This document shows positions 36,814-46,774 of a stretch of 64,000 bases of DNA, piece after piece; position 1 is the stretch's first letter; every line of letters starts with the position of its first letter. Position numbers and translations under genes: made by a program. This DNA is from Massilia rhizosphaerae (GTDB lineage: Bacteria > Pseudomonadota > Gammaproteobacteria > Burkholderiales > Burkholderiaceae_D), in the NCBI RefSeq assembly GCF_016093545.1, contig NZ_JADKYX010000002.1, positions 434,001-498,000 on the forward strand, in the 5' to 3' direction. The notes beneath the pieces were generated by a model, which ran no database searches, was not told the origin of the DNA, and saw only the letters and a list, made by a program, of their open reading frames with translations.

Positions 36814-39102
36814 TCAGGGGCGGCCGACGTTGGTGTTCAGCCGGGTGTAGCCGGGGATGCTCTTGTTGAAAGTCTCCAGCGGGTTGCCGAAGCCCAGCCG
36901 CGACAGGCCGTTGAGCTCGAGCTGGAAAAAGATCGGCGTCGAGGTGGTCCGCGCGGCCGTCACGAAACGCTGCGCGCCCATGCGGAACACCCAGCAATCC
37001 GCCTTGTACTCGAGCCCCACGAGGCTCTCGAGCAGTTTGCGGTCGCGCACCGAGTAGCTGACCCGGGTCACGCCGTACCAGCGCTGCGACAGCGGCCACT
37101 GGCCCGACACGTCGGCGTTGCGGAAGCCGTTGGCAATGCCGAAGGTGTCGCGTTGAAAGCGGTATTCGAGATTCAACACCTTCATCGGGGCCGGCTGCCA
37201 CTGCACCCCGACATTCGAACTGTACAGGCTGCGCGCCTGTGCATCGTATTGTACGCCGCTGTCGAAGGTCCATGACTCCGAAATGCGGCCCGACGCCGCC
37301 AGCAGCGCGTCCGAGCGGGTCTGGTTGCTTTGCTCGCTCGAATTCAGGCGCACGCGCGGATCGGTGAAGTAATAGCGGCTGCCGACCGCGAGGCGCAGGC
37401 GCTCGGCGCCGTTGGCCTCGATGAAGCGCGAGACGATCGCCGCCGTCAGCTGGTTCGCGTCCGACACCTTGTCGGCGCCGACGAAGCGGTTTTCCGTGAA
37501 CAGCTGGGCGTAATTGAAACCGGCGACGCCCGTATCGAAGTTGGGGATGTCGTCCTGGTTTTTATAGGGGGTGCGCACGTAGAACAGGCGCGGCTCCAGC
37601 GTCTGCGTGCCGCCGGACCCGAACAGCGACGACTTGCGCTCGAACACCATGCCGCTGTCCAGCGAGAACGTGGGCAGCACGCGCGAGATCTTGTCGTCGC
37701 CGTTGACGTTCTGCGTCAGGCTGTACTGGGTCGCGTGCAGCATGACCTTGGGCGTCACGAACCAGCCCGGATGCACCCACGGATGGCTCACCTGCGCCAC
37801 CATGTTGGCGCGGTTGCCCTGCACCTGGTTGTCGTCCGGATGCGTGAAGCGCGTGGCCTCCGCGTCCACCGACCAGTCGAAGCCGCCCAGCACGTCGTAG
37901 CGGCCGGCGTGGAAGTCGATCGTCGGCAGGCGGTTGTACGGCGTCGCCACGGTCAGCGCCGGATTCAGCACGGCGCCCGGGTCCTGCAGCACCTGGTAGT
38001 TCTGCACGCGCGCCGTCAGGTTCCAGTACTGGCCATAATAGTCGGTGCGCAGCTCGCGCAGCAGCTGGCGCTCGGCGCTGGCGGCGACGGTGCGCGAGAA
38101 GTCCGACGGGTATTCGTTGTCCGACGCCGCGTGCGCGTTCCAGCCGAACGTCCAGTTGGGCGCCAGGAACTGGTTGTGCAAGGTGTCGACCCACCAGCGG
38201 TTGCGGTGCGCCAGGTGGTCGTTGGCCAGGTATTCCAGGTGCGTCTCGCCGTGGTAGGGCCCGCGGTCGGTCTCGCCCAGGTAGCGGCCCGTGGCGCCCA
38301 GCTGCAGGCCCCGCGCGAAGATATAGCGCGGGAACAGCGTCAGGTCGCGGTTCGGCGCGATGTTGAAGTAATACGGCACCATCAGCTCGGCCGAGCCCTT
38401 GGAGCCGAAGCCGACCGTGGGCGGCAGCCAGCCGGACCGGCGCGCACCCGACAGCGAGAACGACAGCGCCGGAATCCCGAGGATGGGCACGTCCTTGAAA
38501 TAGATGATCGTGCCGCCGGCCGTGCCGACGTCGCGGCCCTGGTCCAGGCGCAGCGTGCTGGATTTCAGGTACCAGTCCGGATCGGGCCCTTCGCAGGTGC
38601 TGTACGTGCCGTCGACGACGACGGCCTGGTCCTCGCCGAGGAAATTGATGCGCTGGGCCTTGCCCTGCGCGTTGTTCGCGGCCAGGCGGTAGGCCGGGTG
38701 CAGCACCCAGCCCTTGCCCGTTGCCAGGTTCAGTTGCAGCGCGTCGCCCTTGTAACGGTCGCCGAAACGCCACATATTGATATTGCCTTCGGCCGTGACC
38801 TCGTCCTCGACGCGCCGGTAGCAGGCCGTGTCCGCCGTGACGCCGGTCGTGCCGCGCGTGATCTCGACGTTGCGGTCCATGTTCAGGATACGGTCCGGAC
38901 GGCCGGAAAACGCCTCGGCGCGTATCGTGACCGGCAGGTCTTTCTCGTCGGAATGGGCCGGAGCGGCCACCGTCGGTGCCGCCGTCTGTGCCGCCGTTTG
39001 TGCCGCCGTTTGTGCATATAACGGCCCCGCGGCCACGGCCACGCAGGCGGACAAGGCGGCAGTTCGCCGCGGCGGGAATGGTAGGGCCGTCATCCAGCTC
39101 AT
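36814..39102 (-). CDS. lptD: LPS-assembly protein LptD
   Basis: A 762-residue outer-membrane beta-barrel that places lipopolysaccharide in the outer leaflet. After the signal peptide (ALSACVAVAAGPLYAQ) comes a 12-bp repeated segment coding for TAAQTAAQTAAP, then the OstA/jellyroll domain (IRAEAFSGRPDRILNMDRNV) and the barrel, with conserved Cys residues (TACYRR, STCEGPD, ADCWVFR) for disulfide bonding. MSWMTALP is chosen; MTALP three codons later is equally possible. It heads lptD-surA-pdxA-rsmA and is divergent from amgK. Confidence 0.95.
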   Translation of the reverse strand: MSWMTALPFPPRRTAALSACVAVAAGPLYAQTAAQTAAQTAAPTVAAPAHSDEKDLPVTIRAEAFSGRPDRILNMDRNVEITRGTTGVTADTACYRRVEDEVTAEGNINMWRFGDRYKGDALQLNLATGKGWVLHPAYRLAANNAQGKAQRINFLGEDQAVVVDGTYSTCEGPDPDWYLKSSTLRLDQGRDVGTAGGTIIYFKDVPILGIPALSFSLSGARRSGWLPPTVGFGSKGSAELMVPYYFNIAPNRDLTLFPRYIFARGLQLGATGRYLGETDRGPYHGETHLEYLANDHLAHRNRWWVDTLHNQFLAPNWTFGWNAHAASDNEYPSDFSRTVAASAERQLLRELRTDYYGQYWNLTARVQNYQVLQDPGAVLNPALTVATPYNRLPTIDFHAGRYDVLGGFDWSVDAEATRFTHPDDNQVQGNRANMVAQVSHPWVHPGWFVTPKVMLHATQYSLTQNVNGDDKISRVLPTFSLDSGMVFERKSSLFGSGGTQTLEPRLFYVRTPYKNQDDIPNFDTGVAGFNYAQLFTENRFVGADKVSDANQLTAAIVSRFIEANGAERLRLAVGSRYYFTDPRVRLNSSEQSNQTRSDALLAASGRISESWTFDSGVQYDAQARSLYSSNVGVQWQPAPMKVLNLEYRFQRDTFGIANGFRNADVSGQWPLSQRWYGVTRVSYSVRDRKLLESLVGLEYKADCWVFRMGAQRFVTAARTTSTPIFFQLELNGLSRLGFGNPLETFNKSIPGYTRLNTNVGRP
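38977..39012. repeat. 12-bp tandem repeat inside lptD
   Basis: Three consecutive copies (TGCCGCCGTCTG once, TGCCGCCGTTTG twice) code for the repeated TAAQ just after the predicted signal cleavage site. Copy number could vary by slippage without breaking the frame. Confidence 0.8.
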
Positions 39103-39197
39103 GAAAGATCGCGTTGCACCATAGAGGGCGATTTTTTGGATTGAATCTCGTATTATATGGGAATTCCTATCACCAACCCGTTTCACCGGGACGCTTC

Positions 39198-40253
39198 ATG
39201 TCTTCTCAGTCTCAACACGTTCCCACCCCCGACAAAGATGCCCGCCTCGCCCAGCTGACCGATTGGTTGGGTTCGCTTGACCTCGTCGACGTCGCCAGCC
39301 TGCGCCCGGCATCCACCGACGCCAGTTTCCGCCGCTACTTCCGCCTCGATGTTGTGCCGGCGCTACGCGACAAGCTGGGCGATACGCTCGTCGCCATGGA
39401 CGCCCCGCCGGAGCGCGAAAACGTGGCCGCCTTCATCCACGTCGACGGCCTGCTGCGCGATGCCGGCGTCACCGTGCCCGCCATCGTGGCCCGCAACGTG
39501 GAGGCCGGCTTCCTGCTGCTGTCCGACCTCGGCACGACGATGTATTTGCAGCGCCTGTCCGTCGACAACGCCCCGTTCATGTACTCGGACGCCATCGACG
39601 CCCTGATCAAGTTCCAGGTGGCGAGCCAACCGGGCGTGCTGCCGGAATTCGACCGCGCCTTCGTGCTGCGCGAGCTGAACCTGTTCCCCGAGTGGTTCAT
39701 CGAACGCCACCTGGGCGTCACGATGAACGACATCCAGCGCGCCCAGCTCGACAAGGCGTTCGAGGCGATCACGGCCAACGTGTTAGCACAACAGCAAGTC
39801 TACATGCACCGCGATTTCCATTCGCGCAACCTGATGTTCCTCGACCAGGGCAACCCGGGCGTGCTGGACTTCCAGGACGCCGTCTACGGCCCCGTCACCT
39901 ACGACCTGGCTTCGCTGCTGCGCGACGCCTACATCCAGTGGGACGAGGAATTCGTGCTGGACTGGGTCGTGCGTTACTGGCAAAGCGCGAAACAGGCGGG
40001 CCTGCCCGTCAATCCGGACATCGACGCCTTCTACCGCGACTTCGAATACATGGCCCTGCAGCGCCACCTGAAAATCCTCGGCATCTTCTGCCGCCTGAAT
40101 TACCGCGACGGCAAGTCCACCTACATGGGGGACCTGCCCACGGTGATGGACTACGTGCGCAAGACCGCCAACCGCTACACCGAACTCAAGCCGATCCTCC
40201 GCCTGCTCGACGCGTTCGACGACAAGGCGCCGCAGGTCGGCTACACCTTCTGA
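39198..40253 (+). CDS. amgK: N-acetylmuramate/N-acetylglucosamine kinase AmgK
   Basis: A 351-residue aminoglycoside-phosphotransferase-fold kinase. SFRRYFRLD and LLSDLGTTMYL form the N-lobe, with catalytic Asp in YMHRDFHSRNLMFLD and metal-binding Asp in VLDFQDAVYGP. AmgK phosphorylates the anomeric carbon of recycled MurNAc, and MurU (next gene, 11 bp later) makes UDP-MurNAc, bypassing the fosfomycin-sensitive MurA step. The start at MSSQSQ is chosen over an upstream frame that runs into the lptD promoter region. Confidence 0.92.
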   Translation: MSSQSQHVPTPDKDARLAQLTDWLGSLDLVDVASLRPASTDASFRRYFRLDVVPALRDKLGDTLVAMDAPPERENVAAFIHVDGLLRDAGVTVPAIVARNVEAGFLLLSDLGTTMYLQRLSVDNAPFMYSDAIDALIKFQVASQPGVLPEFDRAFVLRELNLFPEWFIERHLGVTMNDIQRAQLDKAFEAITANVLAQQQVYMHRDFHSRNLMFLDQGNPGVLDFQDAVYGPVTYDLASLLRDAYIQWDEEFVLDWVVRYWQSAKQAGLPVNPDIDAFYRDFEYMALQRHLKILGIFCRLNYRDGKSTYMGDLPTVMDYVRKTANRYTELKPILRLLDAFDDKAPQVGYTF

Positions 40254-40264
40254 GACATCCGCCG

Positions 40265-40990
40265 ATGAAAGCCATGATCTTCGCCGCCGGCCGCGGCGAG
40301 CGGATGCGTCCGCTGACCGACACCTGCCCCAAGCCCTTGCTCAAGGTGCGTGGGCGTCCCCTCATCACCTGGCACGTGCTGAACCTCGTGCGCGCCGGCA
40401 TCAAGGACATCGTCATCAACCACTCGCACCTCGGCCACATGATCGAGGAAGAACTGGGCGACGGCAGCCGCTACGGCGCGCGCATCGTCTACTCGCACGA
40501 GCCGACGCCGCTGGAAACGGCCGGCGGCATCGTCAACGCCCTGCACCTGCTGGGCGACGAACCGTTCCTGGCCGTTTCCGGCGACATCTACGCACCCTAC
40601 TTCGACTTCGAACAGGTGCTGGACGTGCTCAAGGACGTCGACGCCGTGGGCCAACCGATTCCGCCCGAGAAGCGCGACATCGCCTGGCTGTACCTCACGC
40701 CGAACCCGTGGCACAACCCGGAAGGCGACTTCGGCGTGACCATGTACACGCTGTCCAACGACGGCAACCCGAAATGGAATTTCGCCGGCATCGGCGTCTA
40801 TCGTCCTGAAATGTTCGACGGAATCCGCGCCGGCGAGTTCCTGAAATTCGGCCCGTTGATGCGCAAGTTCATTGACCAGGGTCGCGTGGGCGGTGAAATC
40901 TACGACGGCCAGTGGGTCAACGTGGGCACCGTGCGCCAGCTGGAAGAACTCAACGCACCGCCGGGATCCATCGCGAAGGCGGGCGCCTGA
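40265..40990 (+). CDS. murU: N-acetylmuramate alpha-1-phosphate uridylyltransferase MurU
   Basis: A 241-residue nucleotidyltransferase. The signature MIFAAGRGERMRPLTDTCPK binds the nucleotide, and LLKVRGRPLITWHV, HEPTPLETAGGI and AVSGDIYAP complete the site. It converts MurNAc-1-P to UDP-MurNAc. It sits between amgK and pepP; its TGA shares a base with the pepP ATG. Confidence 0.93.
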   Translation: MKAMIFAAGRGERMRPLTDTCPKPLLKVRGRPLITWHVLNLVRAGIKDIVINHSHLGHMIEEELGDGSRYGARIVYSHEPTPLETAGGIVNALHLLGDEPFLAVSGDIYAPYFDFEQVLDVLKDVDAVGQPIPPEKRDIAWLYLTPNPWHNPEGDFGVTMYTLSNDGNPKWNFAGIGVYRPEMFDGIRAGEFLKFGPLMRKFIDQGRVGGEIYDGQWVNVGTVRQLEELNAPPGSIAKAGA

Positions 40991-42324
40991 TGGACTACGC
41001 GGCACGACGCGCGCGCCTGGCCGCGCAGATGCAGCCGGGCGCCGTCGCCGTGCTGCCCACCGCGCCGGAGGTCCTGCGCAACGGCGACAGCGACTACCCC
41101 TACCGCCACGACAGCGCGTTTTATTACCTGACCGGCTTCACGGAACCGGACAGCGTGCTCGTACTCGTCGCCGCGACGGACGACAAGCCGGCCCGCTCCA
41201 TCCTGTTCTGCCGCGAAAAGAACGTCGAGCGCGAGATCTGGGACGGCTACCGCCACGGCCCGGAAGCGGCGCGCACGACGTTCGGCGTCGACGACGCGTA
41301 CCCGATCGCCGAACTGGATACGCACATGGCGCGCCTCCTCGCGAACGCGCCCGCGCTGTACTACGCGCTGGCGTCGAACGCGGCCCTCGACGCGCAGGTG
41401 ATGGGCTGGCTCAAGGCCGTGCGCGCCCAGGCCCGCACCGGCACGACGGCGCCCGGCACTTTCGTTAACCTGCTGCCCCTGCTGGACGAGATGCGCCTGA
41501 TAAAAGACGCCGACGAACAGGCGCTGATGCTGCGCGCCGGCGAGATCTCGGGCCGCGCGCACGAGCGCGCGATGCGCGCGGCGCGTCCCGGCATGGCCGA
41601 GTACGAGCTGGAAGCGGAGCTGCTGTACGTCTTCCGCAAGAACGGCGCCCAGTTCCCCGCTTACACGCCCATCGTGGCCTCGGGCCCGAACGCCTGCATC
41701 CTGCACTACAACGTCAACGACCGCACCATGCGCGACGGCGACCTCGTGCTGATCGACGCCGGCTGCGAGCTGGATGGCTACGCCTCCGACATCACGCGCA
41801 CCTTTCCCGTGAACGGCCGCTTCACCGACGCCCAGAGGACCCTCTACGAGCTCGTGCTGGCGGCACAGGACGCGGCCCTCGAGGCCATCGCACCGGGCCG
41901 GCCGTACAGCGCGTTCCACGAAGCGGCGCTGCGCGTGCTGGTGCAGGGCATGCTCGACCTGGGCCTCGTCGACAAGTCGAAATACGCGAGCGTCGACGAC
42001 GCCATCGCGGACAAGGCCCACGTGCCGTTCTACATGCACGGCACGGGCCACTGGCTCGGCATGGACGTGCACGACGTCGGCGCCTACCGCGACGTGACGC
42101 AGGCCGAGAAGCCATCACGGCCGCTGGCCGAAGGCATGGTCGTGACGGTGGAACCGGGCATCTACGTGCGCCCGGCCGACGGCGTGCCGGAACGCTTCTG
42201 GCACATCGGCATCCGCATCGAGGACGACGTCGTCGTCACGAACGACGGTTATCGCCTCTTGTCGGCGGCGGCGCCGAAAACGGTGGCGGAGATCGAAGCG
42301 ATCGTGGGGACCGCGCATGACTGA
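40990..42324 (+). CDS. pepP: Xaa-Pro aminopeptidase
   Basis: A 444-residue metallopeptidase that removes the residue before proline. Metal ligands are visible: two Asp in LIDAGCELDGYASDITRTFP, His in HGTGHWLGMDVHDVG, Glu in VTVEPGIYV, and Glu in GIRIEDDVVV. The N-terminal domain (YLTGFTEPDSVLVLV) fits the PepP type. The ATG overlaps the murU stop, and the gene's last bases overlap the start of the UbiH-like gene by 8 bp. The pepP-ubiH order is common in proteobacteria. Confidence 0.94.
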   Translation: MDYAARRARLAAQMQPGAVAVLPTAPEVLRNGDSDYPYRHDSAFYYLTGFTEPDSVLVLVAATDDKPARSILFCREKNVEREIWDGYRHGPEAARTTFGVDDAYPIAELDTHMARLLANAPALYYALASNAALDAQVMGWLKAVRAQARTGTTAPGTFVNLLPLLDEMRLIKDADEQALMLRAGEISGRAHERAMRAARPGMAEYELEAELLYVFRKNGAQFPAYTPIVASGPNACILHYNVNDRTMRDGDLVLIDAGCELDGYASDITRTFPVNGRFTDAQRTLYELVLAAQDAALEAIAPGRPYSAFHEAALRVLVQGMLDLGLVDKSKYASVDDAIADKAHVPFYMHGTGHWLGMDVHDVGAYRDVTQAEKPSRPLAEGMVVTVEPGIYVRPADGVPERFWHIGIRIEDDVVVTNDGYRLLSAAAPKTVAEIEAIVGTAHD

Positions 42325-43480
42325 ACAGGAAATTCACGTCGACGTCGCGATCTGCGGTGCCGGCCCCGTCGGCCTCGCACTGGCCGCGCTGATGGCGCGC
42401 CGCGGCGTCGCGCCGGGGCGCATCGCGCTGGTGGATGCGAAGGCGCTGGGCCAGGCGATCTCGGACCCGCGCTCGATCGCGCTGTCGTGGGGCAGCCGCA
42501 TGCTGCTGGAAGACGTCGGCGCCTGGCCGTTGCCCTGCACGCCGATCCACCAGATCCACGTGTCGCGCCGCGGCCACCTGGGCCGCAGCCTGATGGACCG
42601 CGCTGAACACAAGGTCGAGGCGCTGGGTTATGTGGCGCGCTACGGCGAAGTCGTCGACGCGCTGGCGCGCGCCTGCGAGCGCGCGGGCGTGCAGGTGCTG
42701 CGCCCGGTGCGCGTGACGGCGCTCGACGAACGCCGCGACGGCGTCGTGCTCGAGCTGGACGACGGCCGCAAGCTGCATGCGCAGGCGGCCGTGCAGGCCG
42801 AGGGCGGCGTGTTCGGGGAGCAGGCGGACAGGACGCAACGGCGCGACTACGCCCAGACGGCCGTCATCGCGCGCATCTCGGCCAGCCAGCCGATCGCGCA
42901 CCGCGCCTTCGAACGTTTTACCGACGAAGGCCCGCTCGCGCTGCTGCCGCAGGACGGCCCCGACGGCCATCGCTATGCGCTGGTCTGGTGCGTGCATCCG
43001 GAACGCGCGCAGCAGTTGCTGGACCTGGGCGAGCCGGCATTCCTGCGCCAGTTGGGCGAGGCGTTCGGCGAGCGTCTCGGCACGTTCACGGGCGCATCGG
43101 AACGGGCGGCGTTTCCGCTCGGGCTGAACGCGGACCCGCGCTTTTCCGCGCGCACGGTCGCCATCGGGAATGCGGCGCAGACCCTGCACCCGGTGGCGGG
43201 ACAGGGATTGAATCTCGGCCTGCGCGACGCGGCCGTGCTGGCGCGCCTGCTCGCGCGCGGGATCGATCGCGAGGGCGGCATCGCGGATGCGTTATCCCGC
43301 TTTGCGGAAGAACGTGCGCGCGACCGCGGCGCCATCATCCGCACGACGGATGCGCTGGCGCGCGTGTTCGCGAATACGGGGCCGCTGCAGGCGGTGTTCG
43401 GGCTGGCGCTGGCGGCGCTCGATACCGTCAAGCCAGCCCGGATGTTGTTGGCCGAATTGATGATGTTCGGACGCAGGTAG
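42317..43480 (+). CDS. UbiH/UbiF/VisC family FAD-dependent hydroxylase
   Basis: A 387-residue flavoprotein monooxygenase of ubiquinone synthesis. VAICGAGPVGLALAALMARRG is the FAD-binding Rossmann motif, DPRSIALSWGSRMLLE follows, and IGNAAQTLHPVAGQGLNLGL is the family GD/G-motif; the usual GD reads GN here. It follows pepP with an 8-bp overlap, which favours UbiH (pepP-ubiH) over UbiF or UbiI. It ends at a GTAGGGTGGGC repeat lying between it and the convergent pntB. Confidence 0.87.
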   Translation: MTEQEIHVDVAICGAGPVGLALAALMARRGVAPGRIALVDAKALGQAISDPRSIALSWGSRMLLEDVGAWPLPCTPIHQIHVSRRGHLGRSLMDRAEHKVEALGYVARYGEVVDALARACERAGVQVLRPVRVTALDERRDGVVLELDDGRKLHAQAAVQAEGGVFGEQADRTQRRDYAQTAVIARISASQPIAHRAFERFTDEGPLALLPQDGPDGHRYALVWCVHPERAQQLLDLGEPAFLRQLGEAFGERLGTFTGASERAAFPLGLNADPRFSARTVAIGNAAQTLHPVAGQGLNLGLRDAAVLARLLARGIDREGGIADALSRFAEERARDRGAIIRTTDALARVFANTGPLQAVFGLALAALDTVKPARMLLAELMMFGRR

Positions 43481-43481
43481 C

Positions 43482-43579
43482 CGTAGGGTGGGCACCCCGT
43501 GCCCACCAAATGCACGCATCGCGGCAGCGCATGGTGGGCGCGCATTTCAAGCCCCCGGCTTGAAATGCCCCACCCTACG
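43482..43579. repeat. GTAGGGTGGGC palindromic repeat cluster 2
   Basis: Two inverted elements fill the gap between the convergent UbiH-like gene and pntB. The first (43482-43507) has the standard GGTGGGCAC/GTGCCCACC-type arms. The second (43530-43579) has an extra 12-bp stem inserted at its tip (GCATTTCAAGCC/GGCTTGAAATGC with a CCC loop), giving a much longer hairpin. It may act as a two-way terminator. Confidence 0.8.
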
Positions 43580-43581
43580 TA

Positions 43582-45039
43582 TTACTCCACCGCCTTGACC
43601 ATCGACTCGATGACTTTTTTGGCGTCCCCGAACACCATCATCGTGTTCGGCTGATAAAACAGATCGTTGTCGAGCCCCGCATACCCCGACGCCATCGACC
43701 GCTTGTTGACGATGATGCTCTTGGCTTTATAGGCCTCGAGGATCGGCATCCCCGCGATCGGCGATTTCGGATCCTTCGCGGCCGGGTTCACGACGTCGTT
43801 CGCGCCCAGCACGAGCACCACGTCCGTCTGGCCGAATTCGCCGTTGATGTCTTCCATCTCCGCCACCTGGTCGTACGGCACCTCGGCTTCCGCCAGCAGC
43901 ACGTTCATGTGGCCCGGCATGCGGCCCGCCACCGGGTGGATCGCGTAGCGCACCTGCACGCCGTGTTCCGTCAGCTTGTCGACCAGTTCCTTCACCGTGT
44001 GCTGGGCGCGCGCTACCGCGAGGCCGTAGCCCGGCACGATGATGACGGATTCCGCATTCTGCAGGATGAACGCCGCGTCTTCCGGCGAGCCCGATTTCAC
44101 CGGCCGCTGTTCCTTCGCGCCGCCCGTGTCGGCGGATGCCGCCTCGCCGCCGAAGCCGCCCAGGATCACGTTGAAGAACGAGCGGTTCATCGCCTTGCAC
44201 ATGATGTACGACAGGATCGCGCCCGACGAACCGACGAGCGAGCCCGCGATGATCAACATCGAGTTGTTCAGCGAGAAGCCGATGCCCGCGGCCGCCCAGC
44301 CCGAGTACGAGTTCAGCATCGACACGACGACGGGCATGTCCGCGCCGCCGATCGGGATGATGATCAGGACGCCCAGCACGAACGACAGCACGGCCATCAC
44401 GATGTACGGGGTCCATGCCGGCGTGGCGCCGCTCGAGAAGCAGAACGCGAGGCCCAGGCCGACGATGGCGATGGCCACGAGCAGGTTGATCATGTGCTGG
44501 CCCGGATAGCGCACGGGCGCGCCCTGGAACAGCCGGAATTTATATTTGCCGGCCAGCTTGCCGAACGCGATCACGGACCCGGAGAACGTGACGGCGCCCA
44601 CGAACGTGCCGATGAACAGTTCCAGCCGGTTGCCGAACGGGAGCCCTTCGCCGCGCGCGGCGATATTGAAAGCCCACGGCTCGGACACGGCCGCGATGGC
44701 GATGCACACGGCCGCGAGGCCGATCAGCGAGTGCATGGCCGCGACCAGTTCCGGCATCTTGGTCATCTCGACGCGCTTCGCGGCCACCGCGCCGATCGCG
44801 CCGCCGACCACGACGCCCAGCAATACGAGGCCGAAGCCCATGCCGCTCGTCTGCATCTGCTCCTTCAGCTTGAACATCAGGGCGATGGTGGTGACGACGG
44901 CGATGCCCATGCCGGTCATGCCGAACGCGTTGCCCATGCGCGCGGACGCGGGCGACGACAAGCCCTTCAAGGCCTGGATGAAGCACACGGACGCCACGAG
45001 GTACAGCAGCGTCACGACATTCATGCTGATCATGTTCAT
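43582..45039 (-). CDS. pntB: NAD(P) transhydrogenase subunit beta
   Basis: A 485-residue inner-membrane protein with about 9 helices and a C-terminal NADP-binding domain ([51 protein letters not shown]). With PntA it couples proton entry to hydride transfer from NADH to NADP+. The ATG is preceded by AAGGAGG and overlaps the pntAb stop (ATGA). Confidence 0.95.
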   Translation of the reverse strand: MNMISMNVVTLLYLVASVCFIQALKGLSSPASARMGNAFGMTGMGIAVVTTIALMFKLKEQMQTSGMGFGLVLLGVVVGGAIGAVAAKRVEMTKMPELVAAMHSLIGLAAVCIAIAAVSEPWAFNIAARGEGLPFGNRLELFIGTFVGAVTFSGSVIAFGKLAGKYKFRLFQGAPVRYPGQHMINLLVAIAIVGLGLAFCFSSGATPAWTPYIVMAVLSFVLGVLIIIPIGGADMPVVVSMLNSYSGWAAAGIGFSLNNSMLIIAGSLVGSSGAILSYIMCKAMNRSFFNVILGGFGGEAASADTGGAKEQRPVKSGSPEDAAFILQNAESVIIVPGYGLAVARAQHTVKELVDKLTEHGVQVRYAIHPVAGRMPGHMNVLLAEAEVPYDQVAEMEDINGEFGQTDVVLVLGANDVVNPAAKDPKSPIAGMPILEAYKAKSIIVNKRSMASGYAGLDNDLFYQPNTMMVFGDAKKVIESMVKAVE

Positions 45040-45392
45040 GCGGCCTCCTTGGCGACGCCGCCGGCACCGTTGGCGCCGTTGGCAGCCGGCGCCGGCTTCG
45101 CCTTCGGTTCCTTCTTCTTGAACATCTCCAGCATGCGCTGGGTGACGAGGAAGCCGCCGAACACGTTCACGGCGGCCAGCGCCACGGCGATCGTGCCGGC
45201 GACCCGGCCCGTCAGGCCCTCGGTGAGGCCGGCCGCCAGCATGGCGCCGACGATGATGATGGCCGAGACGGCGTTCGTCACCGCCATCAGCGGCGTGTGC
45301 AGCGCGGGCGTGACCGTCCACACGACGTGGTAGCCGACGTAGATCGCCAGCACGAAGATGATCAGGTTGATGATGGTATGGCTGATTTCCAT
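45036..45392 (-). CDS. pntAb: NAD(P) transhydrogenase alpha-2 (membrane part of PntA)
   Basis: A 118-residue protein with three membrane helices ([58 protein letters not shown]) corresponding to the C-terminal membrane part of E. coli PntA, encoded separately here. The C-terminus is a short Ala/Gly/Lys tail. It lies between pntAa (16 bp away) and pntB (4-bp overlap). Confidence 0.93.
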   Translation of the reverse strand: MEISHTIINLIIFVLAIYVGYHVVWTVTPALHTPLMAVTNAVSAIIIVGAMLAAGLTEGLTGRVAGTIAVALAAVNVFGGFLVTQRMLEMFKKKEPKAKPAPAANGANGAGGVAKEAA

Positions 45393-45408
45393 GACGCGTC
45401 TCCTTGAT

Positions 45409-46527
45409 TTACGCCGCTTTGCGCAGTACGTCGCCGTCGATGGCGACGAGCACTGCGCGCACGATCTCGTCCTCGCGGTCGATGACGAGCTTGCCGTCCT
45501 TGTCGATCACGAGTTTTAAAAAGTCCAGCACGTTGCGGGCGTACAGCGCCGACGCGTCGGCCGCCACCAGCGCGGGCAGGTTCGGCTCGCCGATGATCGT
45601 GACGCCGTGTTTGATCACCGTCTTGCCCAGCTCCGTCAGCGGGCAGTTGCCGCCCTGCTCGATGGCCATGTCGACGATCACGGAGCCCGGCTTCATCGCG
45701 CGCACCGTTTCTTCCGCGATCAGCACCGGGGCCTTGCGGCCGGGGATCAGCGCCGTCGTGATGACGATGTCGGCCAGCTTCGCGCGCTCGTGCACGAGTT
45801 CCGCCTGGCGCCGCATCCAGTCGGCCGGCATCGGGCGCGCATAGCCGCCCACGCCCTTGGCGATCTCGCGTTCCTCGTCCGTGAGGAACGGGACGTCGAT
45901 GAATTTGGCGCCCAGCGATTCCACCTGCTCCTTCACGGGCGGACGCACGTCGGATGCTTCGATGACGGCGCCCAGGCGCTTCGCGGTGGCGATGGCCTGC
46001 AGGCCGGCGACGCCGACGCCCATGATCAAGACGCGCGCCGCCTTCACGGTGCCGGCGGCCGTCATCAGCATCGGCATGAAGCGCTGGTAGGCGTTGGCGG
46101 CCATGAGCACGGCCTTGTAGCCGGCGATGTTGGCCTGCGACGACAGCACGTCCATCGACTGGGCGCGCGTGATGCGCGGCGCCGCTTCCAGCGCGAACGC
46201 CGTCACGCGCTGCTGCGCCAGCGCGGCCAGGTTGTCGGCATCGAATGGATTCAGCATGCCGACGAGGGCGGCGCCCGGCCGCATCAGCGCGCGCTCCTCC
46301 GCATTCGGGCTGCGCACTTTCAGGACGAGGTCGGCCCCGAAGGCGTCTTGCGCGGACCCGATGCGGGCGCCGGCGGCGACGTATGCATCGTCGATCGCGG
46401 AAGCAGGGACGCCGGCGCCCGATTGCACGATCACTTCGTGCTGGGCGGCCAGCTTCTTGACCGTTTCGGGGGTTGCTGCGACACGTGTCTCGCCAGGCCT
46501 CGTTTCGACCGGCACACCAATTCTCAT
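45409..46527 (-). CDS. pntAa: NAD(P) transhydrogenase alpha-1 (NAD-binding part of PntA)
   Basis: A 372-residue soluble NAD-binding domain: [20 protein letters not shown] at the start, ISRAQSMD-type motif as [20 protein letters not shown], and nucleotide fold [22 protein letters not shown]. It is split from the membrane segment as in Rhodospirillum-type transhydrogenases. GGAGGC lies upstream of the ATG. First gene of pntAa-pntAb-pntB. Confidence 0.95.
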   Translation of the reverse strand: MRIGVPVETRPGETRVAATPETVKKLAAQHEVIVQSGAGVPASAIDDAYVAAGARIGSAQDAFGADLVLKVRSPNAEERALMRPGAALVGMLNPFDADNLAALAQQRVTAFALEAAPRITRAQSMDVLSSQANIAGYKAVLMAANAYQRFMPMLMTAAGTVKAARVLIMGVGVAGLQAIATAKRLGAVIEASDVRPPVKEQVESLGAKFIDVPFLTDEEREIAKGVGGYARPMPADWMRRQAELVHERAKLADIVITTALIPGRKAPVLIAEETVRAMKPGSVIVDMAIEQGGNCPLTELGKTVIKHGVTIIGEPNLPALVAADASALYARNVLDFLKLVIDKDGKLVIDREDEIVRAVLVAIDGDVLRKAA

Positions 46528-46774
46528 GATGCCTCCGTATAATTGATAAACTGTCTACAATCTAGCATGTAATGCCCCCGATCAATACAGATGAGTGGTT
46601 TTTCGTCAACAGATCGGCAATTTTCGTGGCCAAGCCCTCGGAAACCTAGATAAAGTCTCAAGCTTTTTGTTACACATCAATATTCAAACCTGTCCGGAAC
46701 TATTGCACCGCAGCGTGCGCCCGAGCAACGCACGTTCCAGCAAGGTAGAATGTCGGCTCACTACAAGGACGCGC

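Noticed and set aside
39152..39157. Perfect TATAAT on the minus strand upstream of lptD as a promoter
   Set aside because: No -35 at a workable distance: the nearest TTGGTG leaves a 13-bp spacer.
46528..46774. Gap between pntAa and the nudJ-like gene checked for an RNA gene
   Set aside because: No tRNA-like fold, terminator or convincing ORF was seen; it probably holds only the two divergent promoters.
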